Below are positions 20,348 through 29,671 of a DNA stretch of 64,000 nt, piece after piece. The translations under genes were made by a program, and so were the position numbers. The notes below the pieces were generated by a model. That model did no database searches and was not told the DNA's origin. It was given only the letters and a program-made list of their open reading frames with translations. Position 1 is the stretch's first letter. Each line of letters starts with the position of its first letter. Source of the stretch: Zizania palustris (lineage: Eukaryota; Streptophyta; Magnoliopsida; Poales; Poaceae); assembly GCA_019279435.1 (NCBI GenBank), contig JAAALK010000082.1, positions 81,936,989 through 82,000,988 on the forward strand, written 5' to 3'.

Positions 20348-22264
20348 TTAAAAGTTCTTGTTCTGAACATCAGCTAGCTCCTCTCTCAAAGAAGCTAACA
20401 CCTCCACCTGAGACAAGCAGATCTCACACTCTCTATCAACATCGACATACTTCTCTTTTTTTAGCTTGATCAACTCCATTCTCATGGACAAACAGTTCTC
20501 ACAAACAGTTGGTGGAACTTTCAAGGTCTCAAGCTCTAGCTTAGTCTGCTCCAACTCAGCTCTCACTCTAGATAACTCGCTCAACTCCTCATCACTCATG
20601 GCTCTCAGCTCAGCTATACTAGCTAAATGGGATGGGCAGCCTACACAAGGTACGATGACAGTGGCATTAACATTTTTCAGCTCCTGCTGAGCGCTCTCAA
20701 GCTCAGTGGCCATAGCATCTCTCTCATCTACTCTCTCTGTGTACCTGGACTTAAGAGTCATCAGGTCACACAACAACACCTCACAGTTAGGGCACTCACC
20801 ACTATCACCCGAGCAAGGGGAAGAAGACAGACTCACAATCTTGCCATTCGCCATGGCAAGCTCACTCTCAAGCTCATCTATCCACTTCTTAGCCCCTCTA
20901 AGCACTTTCTCCCGATACTTCAACTCCTGATGGTTCTGTTCTAGTAAATTAACAACTTCTTGTTCATAGGAAGATACCTTCTCATCGTCATCGCCGTCAG
21001 AGTCATCGGAGGAGTCCTTTTCTTTCTTCTCCCAAAGAGCAATTGAGCAGAAGCTCTTGTGGGGTCTTCGGCTGTGACGTGAGTGACTCTTCGGCTTGTC
21101 CCCGAAGGCCATGAAACAGAGACCTACTGGATCGTCCCTGTCCTTCCCCTTCCTGATTACGATCTCTTCATCACTTGAACTCGAAGATGAGGAGGAAGAC
21201 GAGGATCTCTTGGAGTAGCTTTTCTCCATCTCGGTGAAGAAAGCCTTGTCTCGCTTCTTGTTCTCACGCCTGTAGTCCTTCAAAGCCTTTCGAAAGAATC
21301 TCGTCTTGGGCTTGCCCTTTATGGAGTTGTCATACTTGTCGGAGTTGTAGGAGTTGCCGCCAGTTCCCTTCTTATAATTCTTTCACTTAGGGCAGTCGAC
21401 AATGAAATGACCTGTATCACCACACTCAAAGCATTCGGATTTTGTGCCATGTCTCTTAAACATTCGCTTATCATAGACATGTTGCACCCGTTTGTTAAAC
21501 AAGCACAAATCATCATCTCCTAGTGAATCAAGTTGTTCCTCGGAGATAGACATCAAGGAAAAGGCAGTACAACTCATGGCATTAGCATCAGTAGATGGTG
21601 TCGCAAGTGCCAGAGCCTTTGAGCCAGAACCAGTGAGATTTGATCTCAACTGGATATCGACCTCTGAGACCTTGAGCTTTCTAAAAAGCTATGCGACAGT
21701 CAATGTATCATAAGACGCGCTCTCAACAATAGAAGAAACCTTGATCTCCCAGATCTTAGGGTCCAAGGTATGGAGAACCTTAAGCGCCTGTTCACGATCC
21801 GAGAGCAGTTGATCATGCTCGGTCTTGTTGACGCGATGCTTGTTAATGATCGATTGAAAACGACCAAACAAAGCCTCAACAGTCTCACCCGGCTTCTGTG
21901 AGAAATTTTCATACTCACGCCGGTAGGTCTGGTAGAGCCTAGCCTTGACCTGAGCTGTCCCCTCATGGTGTGCCTAGAGGGTAGCCTAGATCTCTCGAGC
22001 AGTGGTGAGATGGCTAACACGCTCAAACTCACTAGGACCTAGACCATAAAATAAAATGTTCACTGCTTTACTATTATTTTGATGTTGGGTAACTACATCT
22101 GCAGTAGTATCCGCAGCAATAGGCACTATGGTGAAAGTAGGATGAACACAAATCTCCCATATGTCCGAGCTCTGGCTCATAAGGTATGCTCGCATGCGAG
22201 TCTTCCAATAAGTGTAGCCAAAAGCTTCTAGGGACGTGATTTTACCAGAAGACGTCATGGTCAC
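20348..22264 (-). pseudogene. SIRE-A gag, one frame with nonsense codons
   Basis: Starts at ATG 22264 (MTMTSSGKITSLEAFGYTYWKTRMRAYLM), the copia gag opening with the YWKxRM signature. The capsid part runs to about 21690. CCHC knuckle CFECGDTGHFIVDC lies near 21430-21390. Then a Lys-rich and Ser-run acidic segment (SSSSSSDEEIVIRKGKDR, near 21210-21140) with GLCFMAFGDK, and a long predicted coiled coil with Cys pairs (20900-20350). All parts share one frame, broken by stops near 21983 (TGG to TAG), 21710 and 21386 (CGA to TGA). Compare SIRE-B gag at 41354-39774, which repairs none of its own stops. Confidence 0.87.
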
Positions 22265-22309
22265 TACCTAGGTTTAGAATCAGTTAAGATATGAGAAAAC
22301 CCTAACCTT

Positions 22310-22321
22310 GCTCTGATACCA
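22310..22321 (-). other. Primer-binding site of SIRE-A (initiator tRNA-Met)
   Basis: Minus strand tggtatcagagc, two bases inside the 5' LTR (which begins at 22324 in plus coordinates). It sets the orientation of the element. Confidence 0.92.
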
Positions 22322-22323
22322 CT

Positions 22324-24150
22324 TGTAGGACCGAAAGAAGTGACTAGAGGGGGGGGGGGTGAATGGGCACCTAAAAATTATTCTTGCTAAACTATGTGCT
22401 AATCCCAACACCCAAACAACCTTAGCGAGACAAATAATATTAGCAAAGCAAATTGCAGGAATTAAAATGGTTTAGCCTAAAGATGATCGGTGTCCTAATT
22501 AAAAATGATATTAAAACTAAACTAAATAGAATTACTACAGTAAATAAAAATGGGTACTAGAAATATTTAATTACGTAATCAAAAAACCTAAATATCTTAA
22601 TAAAATATTCAGATTGCAGTCCAAAAATAAAATACTAATTAACTGAATAAAATATGGATCATCCAAAAATTAATTCAGAAATAAACCTAAAATATTTCAA
22701 GTAAAGACTAGAATTAAAAATACTACTACGACTAATAAATTTTTTATTACTTTTTATATAAGAAGATTAAACAGATATATAAATAAAAATATGCGAGTAC
22801 TAAAAATATTTTGGCAGATTAACTTAACCACGAAATTTCTAAACATATTTTCAGCTAATTAAAAATAGATAAATGTTGGTTTAACTAAATAGCTAAAAAA
22901 TACGAGATTAAAAGAAACTTACTTGCATCTTCGTGCTCATCGTCGTGCGCCATCTGCCGCAACAAGAAAAATCCGTCGTGTTGTAGCTTCTGCGTTGTAG
23001 TGTGCTGCCTCGCGCCGTGTGAAGTCCCGCTGAGTACCGTCATGCAGTGAAAGCAATCATCGTGTCGCGTGCGTTGTGCCGGTGTGACGCCAGTGGGTCC
23101 CACGCAGAAAGTTTGCCGAAGAAACAACGTGCTCAAAAATCACAGCAGTGTGCGCCACGGCATTCAACCACCAAAGCTGCAGGCACAGCCGTACGCCCGT
23201 GGGGCCCGCGCATTGAAAAAGCAATGACTACTGCGTGCTGACGCCCGTGGTAAACCGTGCCAGCGAAGATGAAAGAATGAGACCTACTTTTTCTTTGCAT
23301 GCGACGGCTGCCTCTAGCGTCTGCGAAAAAACCAATGTAGCCTGGCCAGCTAGCGATTAATGCCCCAAATAGCTACAGCCACCGAACGTGAGAAGCCAGG
23401 GTCCCTTTCACGTCTTGGGCACCGCGAGCATTGCTGCAGCGTGAATTGCCGAACCGGCAAATAGCAGTCGACGGCGGCGATTTCAAGTTGGAGAAAAAAG
23501 CACGTCAACGCCAAAAGTTCGGAGATGAAAGAAAAACTTGTGGCTGAAAAACAACAAGTGGACTGTAGATTGATCTATTGAAAAACAGTCATCCTATCCC
23601 CAGGGAGGTAGGGGCCTATTTATAGGCGACTCCTAATACATGAAAAGACTAATTTACCCCTAGGGTAAATTAACACTGACTCTAAAATAAATTCCGAAAA
23701 TTACTAAAATATTCTTATAAAAATCACCTGACTCAAATAAAAATATTCTGAACTTAAAAAACTAAATATTAATACCGTAAAAACAAAATAATCATAGGTT
23801 GTCAGTTTTGCTCCGAAACTGACAAAGCGTCCACCGTCTTCGCATCGGGTACCCGTATTGGGCCGACCCGACCCCACAGCTTCCTCAGCCCGGCAATCGC
23901 TCGCCGCCCGTGTACCTGAGTCAAAACTAGTCAAAAGACCAGTGGATCATCTACTGCTCCTAGCCCATGTACCCAGATTGGGCAAGCCCGACTCCGCGAC
24001 TCCCCTGCCCGGCTGTCGCTCGCTGCCCGTGTACCTGAGTCACACGCGCGTCAGTAACGACATGTCTTCATGTCTCTTCCTTTGACTTCCATTGACAATC
24101 ACTCATCACATATGGAGTATCAAACCCATGTTCTTCAACATGGTTTCTCT
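22324..24150 (-). repeat. SIRE-A 5' LTR
   Basis: 1827 bp, tgtaggaccg to tggtttctct; the last base is T where the family has A. It is homologous to 7641-9461, with many point differences, so an old insertion. It starts with an 11-G run in gagggggggggggtgaatggg. Minus-strand TATA block near 23610-23620. TSD gcaga follows at 24151-24155. Confidence 0.92.
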
Positions 24151-24155
24151 GCAGA

Positions 24156-24236
24156 CTGTCGAATCTAAATGGTTGGCTAGCGAAGCGCTAACAGCTTGAT
24201 CTAGTGATGCGGATATTTTTTTCTTAATCTCATCAC
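24156..24236 (-). pseudogene. Gyp-1 gag N-terminal piece beyond SIRE-A
   Basis: The minus strand reads EIKKKISASLDQAVSASL and continues, once SIRE-A and one TSD copy are removed, in frame into the gag at 7640. It aligns with EFKKKVATKVEEAISRMF in Gyp-4 gag (near 60140). This short piece proves that SIRE-A inserted into Gyp-1, and that Gyp-1 stops abruptly near 24231-24236, where plus-strand Gyp-2 begins. Confidence 0.8.
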
Positions 24237-24747
24237 ATGTTCTGAGTTACGGCCGTCTCCTACTAAGAGTTGGCCTAGCGAAGTCAAATACTCGTTTGAT
24301 ATAACTAAGTGCGATAAAATATTTGATTTCCTATTGAAGAGCCAGCTTCTCAGGTTGCCTAAGGGCCAAGTCATTCCAATCGCTGACGAGCTAAAGAAAC
24401 GTCCCTACTGTAAGTGGCATGATTCACATTCTCATTATACTAACGACTGCAATGTTTTTTGTTGGCAGGTTCAATCGGCCATAGAAGAAGGACGATTGAA
24501 AATAGACCCCAGTACAAAGATGAAGCTAGACAAAGACCCCTTTCCCGTGAACACCGTCGACCTAGATGAGAAGAAAGTGTTGATTCAGCAAGAACAGGCC
24601 GAGTCGGCTAAGGGGAAAGTGGTCATTATTGGAGAATCACGCATGCGCACACTCATACCAAAGAACCCTAAAGTAGGAGTGTGGAAAAAGAACATCAATA
24701 CGTCTCCTTTAGCTAGGGCTCAAAAAAGGCCGAAGGTAACATACTAG
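24237..24747 (+). pseudogene. Gyp-2 gag (zinc-finger-like part)
   Basis: Plus-strand copy of the sequence at 6780-6257. It opens without a start at the inverted junction, includes KSNTRLI-type codons broken by stops, then the open frame 24334-24747: LRLPKGQVIPIADELKK, YCKWHDSHSHYTNDCNVF with CxxH...C finger-like spacing, IEEGRLKIDPSTKMKLDKDPFPVN, and the basic tail ARAQKRPKVTY. Belongs to a Tat-type Ty3/gypsy gag. Truncated at the N terminus (capsid core absent). Confidence 0.82.
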
Positions 24748-25789
24748 ATGCTGCTGAACAAACACCAGAAAAAAGCCAAGGGAACAGGCCCCCTGCCAAA
24801 AATGATAAGGCAAGTGGAGGGGCCAAGACAGCCTAAGGGTGAGTTTGAGCCCCAGAGGCTGAACCCTTCACACAATGGATTCAGACCCCAATGGTCGAAC
24901 CCTCTGCATAATGAGTTCAGACCCCAATGGTCGAGCCCTCCGCATAACGAGTTCAGAACCCAATGGCTGAACCCTTCGCATAACGAGCTCAGCCCCTAAT
25001 GGCCAAACTCATCTCCTCTCTAGGCAAACCCCCCATTGGGACGCTTCGGCCCATAATGGCCAAACATACCTCTGGCCTAGCAGGACCCTTCGCTAATATG
25101 GTCCGAAATACCTTTGACATGGACAAACCCCCCTCTGGGGAATGGGTTCAGCTCGCAGTGGGCGAAGCCGCTGGACCACCAATGCCTCTGCCATACAATT
25201 AGGCAGGATCCTTGTGGGCTCTGAACAACAACTCACTCCTAGATTACCCTTCGTAGTATAACATTGCCCCCTATTTTCCTTTGAAATATTATTGGTAGGG
25301 ACAAATAAACACGACGAAGGGGGACATCTTCCACAGGTTGTCCGTAGTACCTCCAAATTGACTCACACAAGATGGAGCCAAGAGAGAGGGGCGCGAGGAG
25401 GCGAAGGAGAGGGAGTCCGAAGCCATCACAATAAGGATAGGGTCTCAGGAAGTCTCAATCCTGAAGGCCTCTTAGCCGAAGCCCAATGGAGGTAAGTCCC
25501 CTAGACCGGCCGAGGCCAGCGCCGAAGCTCGGTCCGATTGGCCTAACAAAGCTGGTCCGACCAACAGGGTTCGCAGAAAGTCCCCTACATGCGAGGCCGA
25601 CCTAGATAATATCCCTTTGGCTAGAAGCCACAGAAACAAATTGGTGGCGCCCGATACCAAGCCACAACCATCTTGGGCACCTCCGGGCATGGCCAAGTCA
25701 CATAAGAGGCATTTGCAACGCCTTCTGTCCTCGGATGAGCGAGACACCATCTTTGAAGAAATCTATCCTCGGCCAGCCGCAAAATAGGT
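24748..25789 (+). pseudogene. Gyp-2 gag C-terminal linker with repeats
   Basis: Degenerate continuation of gag. KKAKGTGPLPK leads to a Pro/Asn/Trp-rich section with a 36-bp tandem array (24861-25011) and then to the linker before protease. The plus-strand pieces at 25640-25760 (GATQATTILGTSGHGQVT-like codons, in changing frames) match Gyp-1 near 5340-5230. Stops occur in every frame. Confidence 0.65.
24861..25011. repeat. 36-bp tandem repeat in Gyp-2 gag, about four units
   Basis: The motif cagaccccaatgg-cgaaccct recurs with starts at 24882, 24918, 24954 and 24990, exactly 36 bp apart. It encodes NPxHNEFRPQWS-type 12-residue units (for example HNEFRPQWSNPLHNEFRPQW). Confidence 0.88.
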
Positions 25790-26507
25790 ATGGAAGCCCA
25801 AGCCGATGGAGACAAAGAAACCACTCCCGTTCCAAGAGAAGACAACGACGACATGCTTGATGATGACTACATGCCCATCTCCGAGGGACCCGGACCTCAA
25901 GCGATGGACATCAACGTAGTCATGCTACCCGCCGAGTTCGCTGTACCACGAGATGAGGCCGAGGTCGCTCAATTGAACCTCGGCCCACGAAATGCTGTCT
26001 TCGAGAAACCTGAAGATACGGCTCGTCACCTAAAGCCTCTCTACGTCAAGGGGCACATTGATGGGAATCCGATCTCTAGAATGCTTATCGACGGTGGTGC
26101 ACTGTCAACTTAATGCCTTACTCTCTTTTGAAGAAGCTTGGCAGGGCCGAGGAAGAGTTGAATAAAACCAACCTAATGCTCAACGGCTTCAACGGTGAGA
26201 GTTCCGAAGTGAAAGGTGTACTCTCCCTATAGTTGACTGTAGGTAATAAGACATTTCCAACAACATTCTTCGTCGTTGACATGCAAGGTAACTATAGTGT
26301 GCTGCTCGGGCGTGACTGGATTCATGCAGATTGCTGTATTCCTTCTACTTTTCACTAATGCCTAATGCAGTGGGATGACGATGGTGTAGAGGTCATACCA
26401 GCGGATACTTCGTCCAAAGTAGCATTGGCCAATGTGTCCATCGATGCCATCCATGAAAAAGTAGAGTGTCTATCAAGCAAAAACCTCTCGGATTACGACT
26501 TCGTTAG
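25790..26507 (+). pseudogene. Gyp-2 protease region
   Basis: Open frame 25790-26113: acidic segment (NDDMLDDDYMPISEGPG), INVVMLPAEFAVPRDEAEV, then HIDGNPISRMLIDGGA with the protease Asp. A frame change follows at about 26105. The C-terminal half, in pieces at 26110-26500, includes QGNYSVLLGRDWIHADC and KVALANVSIDAIHEKVECL. At 26507 the homology to Gyp-1 (DYDFV) stops and RNase H sequence follows. Confidence 0.8.
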
Positions 26508-27331
26508 ATGAATATGAAGCTTTATTGCTAGGACTTGAATTGCTAGAATCCATGGGTGCTAAACATGTTCATGCGCATGGTGACTCTTTGTTAGTAGTAC
26601 AACAAGTAGCTAAAAGTGCTCAATGTTTTAATGGCTTGCTAAATAATTACTTGGATAAATGTTTGGACATAGTTGCTACTTTCGATGACTTCAAAATTTC
26701 TCACGTGTCAAGAGAAGCCAACTCAATTACAAATGATTTGGATCAGCAAGCATTCGGCTCTCAGGTCAGGAGAGGAAAATTGTCTATATGGGAAAAGCCA
26801 ATGCTTGGTCTCACTACCGAAGCTAGAAATTTCGGGCTGACGTTAGGTCCGTTGGACCCTCTGGATCGGACCCCTTCGACCACTGAAGGGTGTTGCGTGT
26901 TAGAGCCCTCGTCTCGGAGCCCTTCATCTGCCGAAGGATCTTGCACGCTGGAGCCCTCACCCCGAAGTTGGCTAGGCAACAGATGTCTTCACACACCAGA
27001 CCCCTCTAGCAGAAGGTTTCGTTCTAATCGGCTCCGCACGACTGATCCGGTCAGCCTTTGGCAGAAACAGGAAAGAACCGAGGGGCACTCCAAAGCTAGC
27101 AATTTAAACATTACACTAGGAAAGGAGTTAGCAAACCCTCCGGATGTCCATAAGGACGATTGGAGAATTCCAATAATCCAGTATCTAAGAGATCCCAATC
27201 AAAGGATTGATCGGAAGGTTCGGCGACAAGCGTTTAAATTTATGTTGCTAGATGATGTGTTATACTGCCAAACTAGTGATGGAGTACTCTTAAAGTGCTT
27301 GGATGCCGATCAATCCAAAGTACCTACATGA
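26508..27331 (+). pseudogene. Gyp-2 second RNase H and pre-integrase linker
   Basis: Frame 26525-27331, in phase with the preceding codons DEYEALLLG. Second (archaeal-type) RNase H of the Tat lineage: YEALLLGLELLESMGAKHVH (with the catalytic Glu), AHGDSLLVVQQV (Asp), ISHVSREANSITNDL (terminal Asp). The first strand with the SDG Asp is missing, deleted with the RT. Then a Pro/Ser-rich low-complexity linker (26860-27070) and the start of the integrase N-terminal region (RIPIIQYLRDPN, LLDDVLYCQTSDGVLLKCL). It ends in a stop at 27329-27331. Confidence 0.82.
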
Positions 27332-27628
27332 GAGGTCCATGAGGGGCTTTGTGGCACTCATCAGTCGGCCCAGAAAATGAGTTGGATGCTGCAAAGAGCG
27401 GGGTTTTACTCGCTGACTATGACTCAGGATTGTTTTAAATACTATAGAGCGTGTGAAGCATGTCAAAAGTTTGGTAATATTTAGTTAGCTCCTGCATCGC
27501 TACTTAATCCTATTATCAATCCATGGCCGTTCCGAGGTCAGGGTTTAGACTTCATTGGCAAAATTCATCCTCCCTCTTCAAAAGGGCATCGGTTTGTGCT
27601 TATGGCAACGGACTTGTTGACGGTAAAA
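27332..27628 (+). pseudogene. Gyp-2 integrase finger and start of core
   Basis: Continues the frame past one stop: VHEGLCGTHQS (HH of the HHCC finger), FKYYRACEACQKFG (CxxC), another stop, then NPWPFRGQGLDFIGKI (first catalytic Asp) and GHRFVLMATDLLT. It is cut by the Gyp-3 LTR at 27629. The rest of the integrase core is not seen in the window in this orientation. Confidence 0.82.
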
Positions 27629-28906
27629 TGCGGCCCCGCACTTGGGTCAGTTCGACATCCAAAAGTACCACGAGGATACCGATGTCGTGTTCCGACAACC
27701 CTTAGTAGTGATAAGGGATGGTGGAGTCGCCAGGCAATCAGATAAATAATTAGCAATTTAAATCCAATTGGTCAAAAGTGTTATTAATAATGTAAGATAG
27801 ACAAAAATAATATAAATACCTGAAATCGGCCTATTCGGGGCCGATTCCATACTATGACAGCAAATTGGCCCGAAGGGTCCCAAAGGTATCTTTGGTCTAT
27901 TAACCCGGTTGGACCGGAGGTACACCCTCGGTCAGACCGGGATGTGTGAAGGGTACCCCGAGGCAAGGCTTCGAATCATGATGTAGAGGGCTTTGGGCGG
28001 TCGGACTAACAATAATGCCTCGGTCAGACCAAGGCCTCCGGCCGAACGAAGCTAGACGCGAAGTGCTCGGCAAGCGGAGGGGTACTTCGGTGTGGCAGAG
28101 GGCTTCGAGACAGCGAGGGGCCTTTGGCACGGCGGAGGGGCCCGGTCGGACCGGCGAAGGCACATCGGTCGGACCAGTCGTTGCCGACAACGGCGTGACG
28201 AGTACGTCGGTCAGACCATCCCTATACCGCCAGTCGGACTGACAGTAGTAGATCCGATCTGCTAGGCTTCGGCAACCCTTGTAGATGATGTTCGATCACC
28301 CCCAAACTTCTTGGTGAAGATTGTGAGGGCAATTGCTCTACAAAACAACAAGGGATCAAGCACCAATTCGGCCAAGAGGCCGAATCACCAAGTATGGCAA
28401 TAAAAACTAATAAAAATAGATAGCAATCGGTTACGTGGATTAACAGGAGGTTCACAAGCGAACCAGCAAGGAATACCATGATTACGGATGCAGCAGACGG
28501 AAGGCTTCCAGCGCAAACCAATGAAGATGGATGAACTAATGTGAAAAGTAGATGAAAAGTAATGCGATTCAAAACTAGGATTTTGATTTGATCTATGGAG
28601 ATGTCCCATGAATCGGCCTTGCCCCTATATTTATAGGGTTTGGTCTGATGTATCCTAGCACAAAATTTGAGTAGGAGTCGGCCAAAAGTCAGTTTGGATA
28701 TGATTTGGATAAAAACAGCCTGAATCCCCCTTTATCTCTAATTTTTAGTTTTAGGCCGGTCTAACTGAGCCTACATGGCTGATCGGACCGGCCTACAATG
28801 GTATGTTAGACCGGCTTGTGCTAGATTTGACATATTTTCGGTGAAAAAATACCAACTTCAGTATTTTTCCTATTTTGACCATTAATACCATTTTTTGCTA
28901 TAAACA
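27629..28906 (-). repeat. Gyp-3 LTR (minus-strand element, 3' LTR)
   Basis: 1278 bp, tgcggccccgcac to gctataaaca. It matches the Gyp-4 LTR (29672-31914 without its insertion). The left flank is taaaa (27624-27628). On the right the sequence catgccccctgg (minus: ccagggggcatg) is a PPT, so this is a 3' LTR of a leftward element. Minus-strand TATA ccctataaatatagggg near 28625. It contains many GGTCNGACC motifs (27930, 28022, 28144, 28167, 28209). Confidence 0.85.
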
Positions 28907-29143
28907 CATGCCCCCTGGCTTTTAGCAAACTTAGTGAGCTAAAAACACAACGGGCTAAGGACGATACTCTAGATATCAGCTTTTCAAGTATCTACCATTC
29001 AAAGCCCTTCGAAATAGCTCTCCCTGTATAGACTCTAACACATATGCATTGCCTAGAGTGATTTCGACTACCTTAAAAGGACCTTCCCAACTAGGTGACC
29101 ATTTACCAAATTGTTGATAGCAAAAAATGGCATTAATGGATCA
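28907..29143 (-). pseudogene. Gyp-3 integrase C terminus
   Basis: Minus strand from about 29112: QFGKWSPSWEGPFKVVEITLG, then AYVLESIQGELF and ALNGRYLK before a stop near 28975. This is the WEGPF / NGxYLK tail that closes integrase in non-chromoviral plant gypsy elements. PPT at 28907-28918 follows. The rest of the element is missing: sequence of another character starts about 29140. Too short to appear as a long ORF. Confidence 0.8.
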
Positions 29144-29671
29144 TGTCGAAGTCCTTTAGGTCCGAAGGCCCATCGAACATTGGGCTTCAGAAGCATTATG
29201 GTGGCCTCCTACCTTCGGCCCAAAGGACTTCGGAGGCCTGCCTTGCCGATGCTTCGGCCTGTGGAGCAGGCTTCGGCAGGCCTTGCCGAAGGCCCACTTC
29301 GGGCAGTTTCAGAGATAGAGTATTCTGGCTATTTTTATCCCTAAAACATGATTAGGCCAAATCCTACCAGTTTGATCTTAGAGATAAGAATACTAGCCCC
29401 TATAAATATAGGGGTGAGGCCGGTTCCTTAGACCCCCCAACACAAATCAACTTCAAACCCTAGTTTGAACCGTACCTTACTTTTATCTACTTTTCTGCAC
29501 AACCTTCATGGTTTGCCTAGAAGCCCTCTGCCGGCCACGTCGAAATAGTGGTAATCCTTGATACTTCCATCGTGAAGTACCTGGTAATCTACGTAACATA
29601 TTGCTATCGCCTTGTTACTTCGCCTGTGAAGTACGCGTTAATCTACGTAACAGATTGTGTTGATGCAGAAA
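29144..29671 (+). repeat. Probable truncated LTR or leader of an unplaced gypsy element
   Basis: Non-coding 0.53 kb. It contains a CTTCGG/GGCCTTCGG-rich part (29150-29300), a TATA block in plus orientation (cccctataaatatagggg, 29398-29415) and near-repeats of tacttc-cgtgaagtac-tggtaatctacgtaaca (29560-29610 and 29615-29660). Similar in build to the U3-TATA-R part of the Gyp LTRs but not alignable to them by eye. I could not find a matching TSD, so its limits are approximate. Confidence 0.4.

Larger units (their letters stand above)
7641..24150 (-). mobile_element. SIRE-A: Ty1/copia SIRE-type retrotransposon, TSD gcaga
   Basis: Complete but decayed element, 16.5 kb including a nested CRM-like element at 12355-17868. 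LTRs are at 7641-9461 and 22324-24150, with TSD gcaga at 7636-7640 and 24151-24155. Transcription is leftwards: PBS at 22310-22321, gag 22264-20348, second finger region about 20209-19567, protease-integrase 19545-17874, RT-RNase H 12354-10760, long 3' untranslated region 10759-9462, 3' LTR. The order gag-PR-INT-RT-RH defines copia. The Ser-rich acidic gag, the double CCHC and LTRs of about 1.8 kb point to the SIRE (Maximus/Opie) lineage. Many in-frame stops make it non-autonomous. It is inserted in Gyp-1 gag. Confidence 0.93.

Noticed and set aside
22310..22321. tRNA gene
   Set aside because: Only the 12-18 bases complementary to a tRNA 3' end are present; these are primer-binding sites, here and at 16935, 41400, 55473 and 60917.
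29144..29667. Complete LTR with TSD
   Set aside because: Candidate flanks gatca and gaaat do not match; the limits remain unknown.
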